Assembly (NCBI GenBank): GCA_947073895.1
Contig: CAMTNN010000024.1
Location: forward strand, 1-13,435
Reading direction: 5' to 3'
Length of the DNA: 13,435 bases
From: an uncultured cyanobacterium
GTDB taxonomy: Bacteria > Cyanobacteriota > Vampirovibrionia > Gastranaerophilales > Gastranaerophilaceae
In this document: positions 1 to 6,746 of the stretch, piece after piece
Numbering within the stretch: the first letter of the stretch is position 1
How the letters are laid out: each line of letters begins with the position of its first letter
Translations under genes and position numbers: made by a program
The notes under the pieces: generated by a model
What the model was told of the DNA's origin: nothing
What the model saw: only the letters and a program-made list of their open reading frames with translations
The model's database searches: none

Positions 1-355
1 TATCGGTATTAGTTTCTTGATATGCTTTCTGGAATTTTTCTGAGAAAGTTTCAACATTTTCATTAGTGAAACTACCTACTTCAACAATATCACGGCGCCC
101 GTTTCTTTCTCCAAAGACATTAGTATAGTTATATGTCATTGTGACAATTACTCTCTGTTCATCTAATGGCGAAGTATAAGGCTTAGCTGGCTGACGTATA
201 AAAATATCTGTTTTTTCGTCATTTTGATATTTTTCAGATATAAGTATTTCGTTAATCTTATTTGCAACTTCTATTTGTGCAGGTTCCATAAATTCTCTTG
301 ACTGGTATATCCCTTTAAAATTAGGCACAGCAGAGCTTAGCGGTGCTATCATCAT
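1..355 (-). CDS. Unknown protein, N-terminal 118 residues (runs off the left edge)
   Basis: An uninterrupted minus-strand reading frame starts at tandem ATG codons (353-355 and 350-352) and is still open at base 1, so only the N-terminal part is present. The start is supported by AGAAGGA about ten bases upstream. The protein begins MMIAPLSSAVPNFKGIYQS and continues with a charged stretch and a probably beta-rich segment (VIVTMTYNYTNVFGE). There is no signal peptide or membrane segment. I do not recognise the family. The short N-terminal NFKG segment resembles what I recall from small proteins of Gastranaerophilales genomes, which is memory rather than a search. It lies 49 bases downstream of rsmG in the same direction, separated by a short hairpin (GTGTTA 374-379 / TAACAC 388-393), and could be co-transcribed with it. 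Coding status is fairly secure; function is unknown. Confidence 0.7.
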   Translation of the reverse strand, partial: MMIAPLSSAVPNFKGIYQSREFMEPAQIEVANKINEILISEKYQNDEKTDIFIRQPAKPYTSPLDEQRVIVTMTYNYTNVFGERNGRRDIVEVGSFTNENVETFSEKFQKAYQETNTD

Positions 356-404
356 TGTATTTCTTTCCTTCTAGTGTTACTAAATAATAACACAAAAACA
401 ATAT

Positions 405-992
405 TTATGATTTTTTGATACAAATAAGATTTCTTTCGTAAACTTCTTCTAGAGGTAATGTATATTCAATAATATCAATAACTTTAGCTTTGTATTTTTT
501 CAAAACTGATTTTGCGTTTTCTAATTCTTCCATAGCTTTTTTGGATTTATATGCTACAAAATATCCACCTTTTTTGACTAATGGAAGTGCGTACTCGGAA
601 ATCTTTGCTAAATCAGCTACAGCACGACTTATGACAATATCAAAATTGCCGTTAATATTTTCAACTCTGTCACAGATTAAATCGAGGTTTTTTAAACCAA
701 GATTTTCTTTAATTGTATTAACGGAATTAATTTTTTTTCTTATGCTGTCAATTCCAACAATTTTCATTTGTGGAAATCCGATTGCTACCGGCACGCACGG
801 AAATCCGCCGCCACAGCCGATATCAAGGATGTTTGCTTTTGTTATTTGATATTTTTCAAAAAATTTCCCGATAGAAAGTGAATCAAAAATATGTTTTTCG
901 TATAAATATTTTTCATCATTTTTGGAAATCAAATTATGTTTAGAGTTTTCTTCTAAAAAAACTTTTTTATATTCTTCAAAATTATTTTGCAT
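405..992 (-). CDS. rsmG: 16S rRNA (guanine-N7) methyltransferase RsmG
   Basis: RsmG (GidB) methylates N7 of the 530-loop guanine of 16S rRNA using S-adenosylmethionine, in the cytoplasm. The 195-aa product is close to the usual length. The Rossmann SAM-binding motif NILDIGCGGGFPCVPVA lies at about residues 54-70, the acidic strand end GID at 80-82, and the family signature ISRAVADL at 121-128. The N-terminal KHNLIS and EKHIFDSLS segments also fit RsmG. I chose ATG 992. A longer in-frame start at 1019 has no Shine-Dalgarno, adds an unconserved MTLRILRIN, and would lengthen the overlap with the upstream gene from 11 to 38 bases. With ATG 992 the start overlaps the end of the TPR-NTPase gene by 11 bases, so the two are probably translationally coupled. 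A weak GAG sits seven bases before the ATG. Confidence 0.93.
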   Translation of the reverse strand: MQNNFEEYKKVFLEENSKHNLISKNDEKYLYEKHIFDSLSIGKFFEKYQITKANILDIGCGGGFPCVPVAIGFPQMKIVGIDSIRKKINSVNTIKENLGLKNLDLICDRVENINGNFDIVISRAVADLAKISEYALPLVKKGGYFVAYKSKKAMEELENAKSVLKKYKAKVIDIIEYTLPLEEVYERNLICIKKS

Positions 993-3234
993 ATTTATTC
1001 TCAATATCCTTAAAGTCATCAGGATTCATTCTAAGCTGCATATCCTTGATTCTTTTTTCAATTTTATTTGTATCTACGGCTTTGCCTAATCTTTGTGTAA
1101 GATTTTTTGCTTTAAAATATTCTCTTAATCCGAGTTTATATTTTTCAGGGTAATCATAATAGTAATCACCCAATGCAATGGATGTTTCTAACATATAGAA
1201 TTCTTCGTTAATAAATTCTGCGCTGCTTTTAGCTTCTAACAAGTATTCCAGAGCTTTTTCAGAATCTTCTTTTGCACAGATTTTTGCAAGATGGAATGCG
1301 TTGTAATAGATTCCATCATAATTGTTATTACTTTTTTCTATTTCATAAGCTTTTAAGAAACAGTTTTTAGCTTCGCTGAAACTTTCATTGTCATAATAAC
1401 AGGAAGCAAGATTTGAGTATGCAAGTGCTCTGTAAGGGTTATTAGAAGTTATTGCAATACATTTATTATAATATTCGTAAGCGGTATCTAATTCTTCTCT
1501 GTCGTCATTTGCCAGTGCAAATTTGAAATAAAGCTCGCCGAGAGTTTCGTCACTAACATTTTCATCAAGTGATTCTAAGGCTTTTTTGTAATAAGAATAT
1601 GCACCTTCAGAATTATTTATATCAGAGTAAATATTTCCGAGCAGTGTGCATGCGCTAACCATCAAAGATTGAGGAGTATCGACGGAATAAATTACTTTTT
1701 TAATTGTTTCAATTGCACGCTCATTTTTGTACATTTTATTATACAAATCTGTCATTTCATAATATAAATAATTCAAGTTTATTAGTTCATTATGCTGTTT
1801 GTAGTATGTTTCGACTAATTCGTAATAATGAGCTGAAGAAGAGTAATTTCCTATTTCTTTGTATAATTTTGCAAGTTTAAAGCGAGATTCTACAAGACTT
1901 GGAAGGTCAAGTCCTTCTGCATCAAGAATTTTATGGAATGCTTCAATAGCTTCCGTGAATTTTTTTTCTTGTATTAGAGTATTTGCGGTTTCAATTTGTT
2001 TTGCAACACTTGTATCAGTTTCTGTTTTAGGAGCTTCCACCGGTGCAGTTTGTTCTGTGTGTTGTTCTGGTTCTGGTTTTGTTTTGATTCCGTTTTTAAG
2101 GTTGTTAATGCAATCGGTATGATATTCAATTTCCGCTCGCATTGCTTGACGTGAAATCAATAATGCACGTTTTTTTAAAGGTTCTTTAAGTTGTCCTTCA
2201 TAGATTCCTATAATGTATTTATGCAGTTTAATTTCAATTTTTTGCGGAATAGAGATGTCAATATCCTGTAAGAAATAGTCTTGTATATAAATGGATTCGT
2301 CTACCTGAAATGCCATTAAATTAGTTTTTAAGTATTCGATAGAAAACTCATCATACAATTCAAACACAGCAAGAGCGTTGAATGTAAGCCCGTGGCGAAC
2401 AGTTCTTAAGAACCAGAAAAAGTTTCTGATTGTTGTTGGAATCAGGTTAATATAAGTTGCGCCTAAGTATGAATCGAAACTCATTTCTGATTGAGCAAAT
2501 TTTTGTAAAAATTCACTCAAATCAATTTTCATGGCTTGGATAATTTTAACGGTTAAAGCTGTGTAGTAATAGTATCCGCGGGTATAATTATAAAAATCTT
2601 CTAATGTTCTTTCTGCTGCAGAAACTTGATTTGCTGTTAAAAACGCTTTAAAAATCTCTTTAGAAAAAGGTTTTAAAAAGATTTTTCTATCTTCGCTTAT
2701 GTCTTTGAGGACATCCATTTGCATTGCACGTGTAGAAATGATTATTTTAACATTATTTTCTTTCAAGAGTTTTGAAAAACATTCAGAAACCAGAGCTTTG
2801 TTTTCAGGCAAAATATCATCAAAGGAGTGAAGAATAACTAAAAACGGTTTTTTTATAGAAGAAATTTGTTGTTGAAATTTAACGTTTAAAGTTGTGATTT
2901 TTGCGTTAAGATTAATAGCTTTTGAGATAGAGAGATTATCAATAATATCACTAAATGTTAATAAAATATCATCACAAACGGTTGCGTTTTTGCAATAATA
3001 CTCAAGTTTGATAACATCTTTGCTTAAAAATTCAGTAATATAGTTAATAAACTGACGTTTGCCTGTTCCTAAGAATCCGTGAACATAAAGAAACTTTTCA
3101 TCAGATGCTACAAAATCAATTGCTTTAATAATATCTGCATAGTTATTTTTAAGCAAAAAAGGATTAAGTTTATCGGAATTCGGTAAAACTATGTTGTCTT
3201 TTTCAATTGAACTGTTCAGAAATTCATAATCCAT
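982..3234 (-). CDS. P-loop NTPase with C-terminal TPR repeats (STAND/AAA-like)
   Basis: This 750-aa protein has two parts. Residues about 30-230 form a P-loop ATPase: Walker A GFLGTGKR at 53-60, a Walker B-like hydrophobic strand ending in two aspartates (FLVILHSFDD, 131-140), and a sensor-like strand VKIIISTRA at 162-170. A helical region follows to about 385, then a Pro/Glu/Thr-rich linker (about 386-410), then TPR-like helical pairs to about 735, for example ETANTLIQEKKFTEAIEAF and the repeated YYxKAL / YYNKCI patterns. There is no signal peptide or membrane segment. The layout (NTPase, linker, TPR array) is that of STAND-type signalling ATPases, but no N-terminal effector domain is visible. 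The gene is divergent from queA and overlaps rsmG downstream. A TAAAAT box ends six bases before the ATG and there is no Shine-Dalgarno, suggesting a leaderless mRNA. The architecture is clear; the biological role is unknown. Confidence 0.85.
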   Translation of the reverse strand: MDYEFLNSSIEKDNIVLPNSDKLNPFLLKNNYADIIKAIDFVASDEKFLYVHGFLGTGKRQFINYITEFLSKDVIKLEYYCKNATVCDDILLTFSDIIDNLSISKAINLNAKITTLNVKFQQQISSIKKPFLVILHSFDDILPENKALVSECFSKLLKENNVKIIISTRAMQMDVLKDISEDRKIFLKPFSKEIFKAFLTANQVSAAERTLEDFYNYTRGYYYYTALTVKIIQAMKIDLSEFLQKFAQSEMSFDSYLGATYINLIPTTIRNFFWFLRTVRHGLTFNALAVFELYDEFSIEYLKTNLMAFQVDESIYIQDYFLQDIDISIPQKIEIKLHKYIIGIYEGQLKEPLKKRALLISRQAMRAEIEYHTDCINNLKNGIKTKPEPEQHTEQTAPVEAPKTETDTSVAKQIETANTLIQEKKFTEAIEAFHKILDAEGLDLPSLVESRFKLAKLYKEIGNYSSSAHYYELVETYYKQHNELINLNYLYYEMTDLYNKMYKNERAIETIKKVIYSVDTPQSLMVSACTLLGNIYSDINNSEGAYSYYKKALESLDENVSDETLGELYFKFALANDDREELDTAYEYYNKCIAITSNNPYRALAYSNLASCYYDNESFSEAKNCFLKAYEIEKSNNNYDGIYYNAFHLAKICAKEDSEKALEYLLEAKSSAEFINEEFYMLETSIALGDYYYDYPEKYKLGLREYFKAKNLTQRLGKAVDTNKIEKRIKDMQLRMNPDDFKDIENKYAK

Positions 3235-3240
3235 ATAATG

Positions 3241-3269
3241 ATTTTAAATGATATGAGGGCTTTTTGCAA
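3241..3269 (-). promoter_or_regulatory. Promoter of the TPR-NTPase gene, predicted leaderless
   Basis: On the minus strand TTGCAA (3264-3269), a 17-base spacer and TAAAAT (3241-3246) form a good sigma70-type promoter. Standard -10 geometry puts +1 at 3234, the A of the ATG. No Shine-Dalgarno precedes the ATG. The transcription start is an inference. Confidence 0.6.
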
Positions 3270-3279
3270 ATATTATTCG

Positions 3280-3288
3280 TGCTATAAT
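3280..3288 (+). promoter_or_regulatory. Extended -10 promoter of queA, predicted leaderless
   Basis: TGC followed by TATAAT (3283-3288) is an extended -10 with a perfect hexamer. The -35 region is poor, which is usual for extended -10 promoters. Exactly six bases separate the hexamer from ATG 3295, so +1 is predicted on the A of the start codon. No Shine-Dalgarno is present. Confidence 0.65.
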
Positions 3289-3294
3289 AAATTT

Positions 3295-4338
3295 ATGCTA
3301 ATATCAGAATTTGACTACGAATTGCCGGAAGAGCTAATTGCACAAAAGCCGACAGAAAAACGTGAACAATCAAAAATGATGGTTCTTAATCGAGCTAATC
3401 ATACTATTGAGCATAAAAATTTCTTTAATATAGTTGATTATATTGATGAAAACTGTGTACTTATTCTTAATAATACAAAGGTTATGCCTGCTCGTCTTTA
3501 TGGATACAAAGATACAGGAGCAAAGATTGAAATTTTCTTATTAAAAGAAAAAGAAAATTCCAATTGGGAAGTTCTTATCCGTCCGTCAAAACGCGTTAAA
3601 ACAGGTACAGTAGTTAAAATAAGTGACGAATTATCGGCAGAAATTTTAGAGCCATTGGAAGATGCCGGAAAATGGCTTGTCAAAATGATTTATGAAGGTG
3701 ATATTTTCGAAATTTTACATAAAGTTGGAAATATTCCTCTTCCTCCGTATATTGAACGCAAAATGGCTGATGATGAAATCAAAAAACTTGATTTTGAACG
3801 CTATCAGACTGTTTACGCAAAAGACGAAGGTTCTGTTGCTGCTCCGACTGCAGGATTGCATTTTACACAGGATATTTTACAAAAATTAAAAAATAAAGGT
3901 GTTGAAGTTGGTTATGTTACTTTAAATGTTGGCATAGGAACATTCCGCCCTGTTAAATGCGATAATATTTTAGATCACAAAATGGATTCAGAAAGCTTTG
4001 AAATTAGTGAAGAAACCGCTGAATTAATTAATCGCGCAAAAGCTAACGGCAAAAAGATTGTAGCGGTTGGAACTACGACCGTCAGAACTTTAGAAACAGC
4101 TTACAAACAATTCGGTGAAATAAAAGCTTGTAAAAGCGCATCTGAGCTGTTCATTTACCCTCCTTATGAGTTTAAGGTTGTGGATAATTTAATAACTAAT
4201 TTCCACCTGCCAAAATCAACACTGCTTCTGTTGGTAAGCGCATTAGCCTCGAAAGAGTTTATATTTGAAGCTTACGCAGAAGCGATAAATAATAAATACC
4301 GTTTCTACAGTTACGGTGATTGCATGTATATTTTTTAA
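3295..4338 (+). CDS. queA: S-adenosylmethionine:tRNA ribosyltransferase-isomerase QueA
   Basis: QueA transfers and isomerises the ribosyl group of SAM onto 7-aminomethyl-7-deazaguanine in tRNA, giving epoxyqueuosine at the wobble position. The 347-aa product has the family signatures in order: LISEFDYELPEELIAQKP at the N-terminus, LILNNTKVMPARLYG at about 56-70, DEGSVAAPTAGLHFT at about 177-191, LNVGIGTFRPV, VAVGTTTVRTLE, LITNFHLPKSTLLLLVSAL, and YRFYSYGD near the C-terminus. Length is normal. I chose ATG 3295 rather than the in-frame ATG 3238: the family starts at this point, and the 19 extra residues would be encoded across the promoter. The gene is divergent from the TPR-NTPase gene, stands alone, and is followed at once by a terminator. 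No other queuosine gene is nearby. Confidence 0.96.
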   Translation: MLISEFDYELPEELIAQKPTEKREQSKMMVLNRANHTIEHKNFFNIVDYIDENCVLILNNTKVMPARLYGYKDTGAKIEIFLLKEKENSNWEVLIRPSKRVKTGTVVKISDELSAEILEPLEDAGKWLVKMIYEGDIFEILHKVGNIPLPPYIERKMADDEIKKLDFERYQTVYAKDEGSVAAPTAGLHFTQDILQKLKNKGVEVGYVTLNVGIGTFRPVKCDNILDHKMDSESFEISEETAELINRAKANGKKIVAVGTTTVRTLETAYKQFGEIKACKSASELFIYPPYEFKVVDNLITNFHLPKSTLLLLVSALASKEFIFEAYAEAINNKYRFYSYGDCMYIF

Positions 4339-4373
4339 CAAGAGTCGGACTCTTTTTTTAACAAGGGTCGGAC
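4331..4373 (+). repeat. Two near-identical 20-bp direct repeats at the queA 3' end
   Basis: Positions 4331-4350 and 4354-4373 both read TTTTTTAACAAG(A/G)GTCGGAC, differing at one base (A4343 versus G4366). The first copy contains the queA stop codon and the left arm of the terminator; the second begins the GC-rich palindrome. This looks like a local duplication or the edge of an inserted element. Confidence 0.7.
4340..4359 (+). terminator. Intrinsic terminator of queA
   Basis: AAGAGT (4340-4345), loop CGG and ACTCTT (4349-4354) form a six-pair hairpin running into seven T residues (4353-4359), two bases after the queA stop codon. Confidence 0.8.
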
Positions 4374-4432
4374 GACAATCGCAATCTACTAGCATAGCGC
4401 AAGACTACAGGTCGTCCTCTGCTGACTCTGTT
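4360..4432. repeat. GC-rich imperfect palindrome; MITE-like or structured element
   Basis: In an intergenic gap between convergent genes, AACA-A-GGGTC (4360-4369) plus GGACGAC (4370-4376) can pair with GTCGTCC (4411-4417) plus GACTCTGTT (4424-4432). This leaves one bulged A, one G-T pair, a six-base bulge on the 3' side and a 34-base loop. The segment is visibly richer in G+C than the surrounding DNA and has no plausible ORF. The ends resemble imperfect terminal inverted repeats (TAACAAGAGTCGG at 4336 versus TAACAGAGTCAG on the other strand at 4433). It may be a miniature mobile element, a dispersed repeat or a folded RNA; the sequence does not decide. Confidence 0.5.
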
Positions 4433-4462
4433 ACAAGCGGGTTCGCGTTGGTTAGTTTTAGA

Positions 4463-4687
4463 TTATAATCCTATAAACAATTCATGCGGATAAACTCTTA
4501 GAGCTTCAGCTATTATAAATATTTTTAGAAGTGATATTCCAACAGCTTTACCCTGTTCAATTTTTTGAAAGTAACGTTTATTAATTCCTGTTTTTTCTGA
4601 AATTTCTTTTAAGCTTATACATTTGTATTCTCTTATTGTCTGAATATTTTTGCCTAAAATATTCAAAACCTCTTGTTTTGTCAACAT
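4463..4687 (-). CDS. Small XRE-family helix-turn-helix regulator
   Basis: This 74-aa protein is essentially one Cro/C1-type DNA-binding domain: GKNIQTIREYKCISLKEISEKTGINKRYFQKIEQGKAVG covers helices 1-3, with recognition helix around NKRYFQKIEQG, and the final hydrophobic helices run to YPHELFIGL. No effector domain is present. I chose ATG 4687. A longer frame opens at TTG 4714 but overlaps the upstream gene by 25 bases. From ATG 4687 the gene starts just after the TAG (4690-4692) of the 50-aa gene, so the two form an operon. The promoter lies before the 50-aa gene, beside palindromes that could be autoregulatory operators. The target is unknown. Confidence 0.85.
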   Translation of the reverse strand: MLTKQEVLNILGKNIQTIREYKCISLKEISEKTGINKRYFQKIEQGKAVGISLLKIFIIAEALRVYPHELFIGL

Positions 4688-4689
4688 AA

Positions 4690-4842
4690 CTATACCAAAG
4701 CCTCTATAATCCAATCTATTACATACAATGCATTCTTACGAACATTTGATTCATGATTAATAACCCATTTAAGGTAAATTAACATTCTAACTGCAGTCTC
4801 CATTCGTTCTTTGTTTGATAAATCTTCAATTTTAGTAATCAT
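4690..4842 (-). CDS. 50-aa hypothetical protein cotranscribed with the XRE regulator
   Basis: The protein starts MITKIEDLSNKERMETAVRM and ends IDWIIEALV, and is probably wholly helical and slightly amphipathic. I do not recognise a family. The ATG at 4842 is preferred over the in-frame start 39 bases upstream: GGAAAGG lies five bases before it and a TTTACA-N17-TATACT promoter predicts transcription starting near 4866, inside the longer frame. The stop (TAG) is two bases from the HTH start. Small size and tight linkage to a regulator would fit a partner or antitoxin-type protein, but nothing in the sequence proves this. Confidence 0.6.
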   Translation of the reverse strand: MITKIEDLSNKERMETAVRMLIYLKWVINHESNVRKNALYVIDWIIEALV

Positions 4843-4858
4843 AACAACCTTTCCAATT

Positions 4859-4913
4859 ACTTTCCGTTGGAAAGTATACAATAAAGTCTATACATTGTAA
4901 AGTATTTGTATAG
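4859..4913. promoter_or_regulatory. Operator-like palindromes in the divergent promoter
   Basis: Two perfect inverted repeats flank the promoter. ACTTTCC (4859-4865) GTT GGAAAGT (4869-4875) covers the predicted +1 and touches the -10 box of the 50-aa/XRE operon. CTATACA (4888-4894) and TGTATAG (4907-4913), 12 bases apart, enclose its -35 box and the leader side of the AbrB-like gene. CTTTCC also recurs directly at 4849-4854 and 4860-4865. These are plausible sites for the XRE or AbrB-like protein; binding is inference. Confidence 0.45.
4873..4901 (-). promoter_or_regulatory. Promoter of the 50-aa/XRE operon
   Basis: On the minus strand TTTACA (4896-4901), 17 bases and TATACT (4873-4878) form a near-consensus sigma70 promoter. 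Predicted +1 is near 4866, leaving about 24 bases of leader with a Shine-Dalgarno. It overlaps head-on with the region driving the AbrB-like gene. Confidence 0.65.
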
Positions 4914-4927
4914 TAAAAAGGATGAAT

Positions 4928-5077
4928 ATGAAAAAGAAATTATATAAAAGTGGCAATGCTTGGGCTTTATTAATTCAAAAAGCTTTTTTACAACTTCTAG
5001 ATATTGACCCGGAAGTTGATGAAGTAGAAATTGATATTAAAGATAAAGTTATGACTATCAAAAAAGCAGGAAAATAA
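4928..5077 (+). CDS. AbrB/MazE-like (SpoVT-AbrB) DNA-binding protein, 49 aa
   Basis: Translation gives MKKKLYKSGNAWALLIQKAF at the start and a strand-rich tail with DEVEIDI and VMTIKKAGK. This is the swapped-hairpin AbrB fold seen in MazE-type antitoxins: a KxGNxxA segment followed by a leucine-rich helix, then an acidic strand, then a short hydrophobic strand. Forty-nine residues is just the DNA-binding half, with no toxin-binding tail. AAGGA (4918-4922) lies five bases before ATG 4928, favouring it over the in-frame ATG 4922. No toxin gene of MazF, PemK or VapC type follows; serS starts 55 bases downstream. The gene is divergent from the XRE/50-aa operon and shares its control region. It could be an orphan antitoxin or a free-standing regulator. 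Confidence 0.8.
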   Translation: MKKKLYKSGNAWALLIQKAFLQLLDIDPEVDEVEIDIKDKVMTIKKAGK

Positions 5078-5132
5078 CTTTTTATTTCTATTTTTTTGTG
5101 TTAAAAATAGAGCATGAAAAGAGGTATTAAGA

Positions 5133-6395
5133 ATGTTAGACATTAAATTAATTAGAGAAAATCCTGAAAAGATTAACGAACTTTTAAAACGCAGAAATCC
5201 TGAGTTATCAATCGACAAAGTTTTGGAAATTGATGCTGAAAGAAGAAAAGTTCAGGCTCAAGCAGATGAACTTCGTGCAAAACGTAAATCCGAATCTCAG
5301 AAAATCGGTATGATGAAAAAGAATGGCGAAAACACTGACGCTATTCAAGAAGAAGTTCGTGAATTAGGCGATGAAATCAAAGCTCTTGAAGAAAAACAGG
5401 TTGAACTTGACAGCGCACAAAGAGATTTGCTTTTAAGAACTCCTAACATTCCTGATGAAACAACTCCTGTAGGTGTTTCAGAAGACGATAACCCGACTGT
5501 TAAAACATGGGGCGAACCAACTAAATTTAGCTTTGAACCAAAAGCCCACTGGGATTTATGTGAAGAAAAAGGAATTGTTGATTTTGAACGCGGTGTTAAG
5601 ATTTCTCAATCAAGATTCACTTTATACAGAGGTAAAGGTGCTCGTTTAGAACGTGCAATTATCCAGTTCTTCCTTGATTTACATACAGAAGAACACGGTT
5701 ACGAAGAAATCCTTCCTCCATTTATGGCAAATGCTAGAACTATGACAGGTACAGGTCAGCTTCCTAAGTTTGCAGAAGACATGTACAAATGTGTTGATGA
5801 AGATTTGTACTTGATCCCTACAGCAGAGGTTCCTGTTACTAATATTTATCAAGAAGAAATCTTGTCTGAAGATGATTTGCCTAAATACATGACTGCTTAT
5901 ACACCATGTTTTAGACGTGAAGCAGGTTCTGCCGGTAAAGATACAAGAGGTTTAATCAGAGTTCACCAATTCAACAAGGTAGAAATGGTTAAACTTACAA
6001 CTCCTGAATCAAGCCCTGAGGAACACGAAAAACTTACTCAAAACGCTGAAAGATGTCTTGAATTATTGGGACTTCCATATAGAAGAGTTGCACTTTGTAC
6101 AGCTGATATTGGGTTCAGTGCAAACAAATGTTTCGACTTAGAAGTATGGCTTCCTTCATACAATACTTACAAAGAAATCTCAAGTTGTTCAAACTTCGGC
6201 GACTATCAGGCAAGACGTGCTAATATCAGATATAGAGATAAAGACGGTAAAGTAAGATTTGTTCACACCCTGAATGGTTCGGGTCTTGCAGTCGGAAGAA
6301 CTTTTGCAGCAATTGTAGAAAACTTCCAGCAAGAAGACGGAACAATTATTATTCCAGAAGTTTTAAGAAAATATACAGGATTTGATAAGATATAA
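5133..6395 (+). CDS. serS: Seryl-tRNA synthetase
   Basis: SerS charges tRNA-Ser, and also tRNA-Sec where present, with serine. The 420-aa product has normal length. Residues about 27-105 form the long antiparallel coiled coil that grips the tRNA extra arm (rich in Lys, Glu and Ala). The class II catalytic core follows: PTAEVPVTN at about 229-237 for serine binding, motif 2 with [22 protein letters not shown] at about 259-280, and motif 3 [10 protein letters not shown] at about 380-389. GAGG (5121-5124) lies eight bases before the ATG. The 55-base gap after the AbrB-like gene holds an AT-only hairpin (5088-5095 / 5103-5110) with no T-tract and is too short for a T-box. The gene could have its own promoter or be read through from the AbrB-like gene. 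Confidence 0.97.
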   Translation: MLDIKLIRENPEKINELLKRRNPELSIDKVLEIDAERRKVQAQADELRAKRKSESQKIGMMKKNGENTDAIQEEVRELGDEIKALEEKQVELDSAQRDLLLRTPNIPDETTPVGVSEDDNPTVKTWGEPTKFSFEPKAHWDLCEEKGIVDFERGVKISQSRFTLYRGKGARLERAIIQFFLDLHTEEHGYEEILPPFMANARTMTGTGQLPKFAEDMYKCVDEDLYLIPTAEVPVTNIYQEEILSEDDLPKYMTAYTPCFRREAGSAGKDTRGLIRVHQFNKVEMVKLTTPESSPEEHEKLTQNAERCLELLGLPYRRVALCTADIGFSANKCFDLEVWLPSYNTYKEISSCSNFGDYQARRANIRYRDKDGKVRFVHTLNGSGLAVGRTFAAIVENFQQEDGTIIIPEVLRKYTGFDKI

Positions 6396-6398
6396 ATT

Positions 6399-6424
6399 AA
6401 AAAGCCCCTTTTGAGGGCTTTTTT
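6399..6424 (+). terminator. Intrinsic terminator of serS
   Basis: AAAAAGCCC (6399-6407) pairs with GGGCTTTTT (6415-6423) around a CTTTTGA loop, and the T-tract runs to 6424. It begins four bases after the serS stop codon. Confidence 0.9.
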
Positions 6425-6442
6425 AATTCTAAAAGGAGAAAT

Positions 6443-6742
6443 ATGAAAGTTAGTCCAATATTACAAGAACTACATCAGCTAAAAGCTAAGAAAGTTTTTT
6501 CTATTATGACCGGAGATTATAAAACGGCAATCGAATCTTCAAAAAAATATGCTCAGCTTGCAGTTGATAATTTTGAACTCGCAACTCAGCCATATTCACC
6601 GGTACAAGCCTCTATTCCTCTGTTTTCAAAAATAGGATGGAATTGTTTTAAGTTTATGATTCTGGATAAATTTAGAAAATACTCTCCGGAGGAAAAAAAA
6701 TTAACAAAATTGGTCAAACAATGGAAGTCAGAACAAAAATAA
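6443..6742 (+). CDS. 99-aa hypothetical protein
   Basis: The protein begins MKVSPILQELHQLKAKKVFS and is helical, basic at the C-terminus (EEKKLTKLVKQWKSEQK). The middle, TGDYKTAIESSKKYAQLAVDN, has the spacing of a single TPR-like helical hairpin, but one repeat is not enough to assign it. There is no signal peptide or membrane segment. AAGGAG ends six bases before the ATG, a strong Shine-Dalgarno. It follows the serS terminator by about 20 bases, so it needs its own promoter or readthrough, and it converges on the next HTH gene with only four bases between stop codons. The MKVSPI start is reminiscent of small Gastranaerophilales proteins (recollection, not a search). Function unknown. Confidence 0.75.
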   Translation: MKVSPILQELHQLKAKKVFSIMTGDYKTAIESSKKYAQLAVDNFELATQPYSPVQASIPLFSKIGWNCFKFMILDKFRKYSPEEKKLTKLVKQWKSEQK

Positions 6743-6746
6743 ATGA

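Noticed and set aside
374..393. Terminator of rsmG (GTGTTA / TAACAC)
   Set aside because: The stem is weak and not followed by a T-tract on the minus strand; the downstream gene's Shine-Dalgarno comes next, so readthrough is as likely.
3238..3294. Longer QueA starting at ATG 3238
   Set aside because: The extra 19 residues are absent from the family and would be encoded across the TATAAT box and the TPR-gene promoter.
4331..4373. CRISPR array from the repeated 20-mer
   Set aside because: Only two copies separated by three bases, with no spacers and no cas genes.
4358..4440. Integron attC site in the palindromic element
   Set aside because: The imperfect stem and AAC/GTT ends are suggestive, but neither end fits the RYYYAAC / GTTRRRY core, and no integrase or cassette array is present.
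4431..4460. Fragment of a tRNA (GGTTCG-like T-arm)
   Set aside because: Only a three-pair mini-stem GCG-GGTT-CGC is present; no acceptor stem or anticodon arm can be built around it.
5078..5132. T-box riboswitch upstream of serS
   Set aside because: Only 55 bases are available, no T-box sequence or terminator hairpin is seen; the short stem is AT-only apart from its closing pair.
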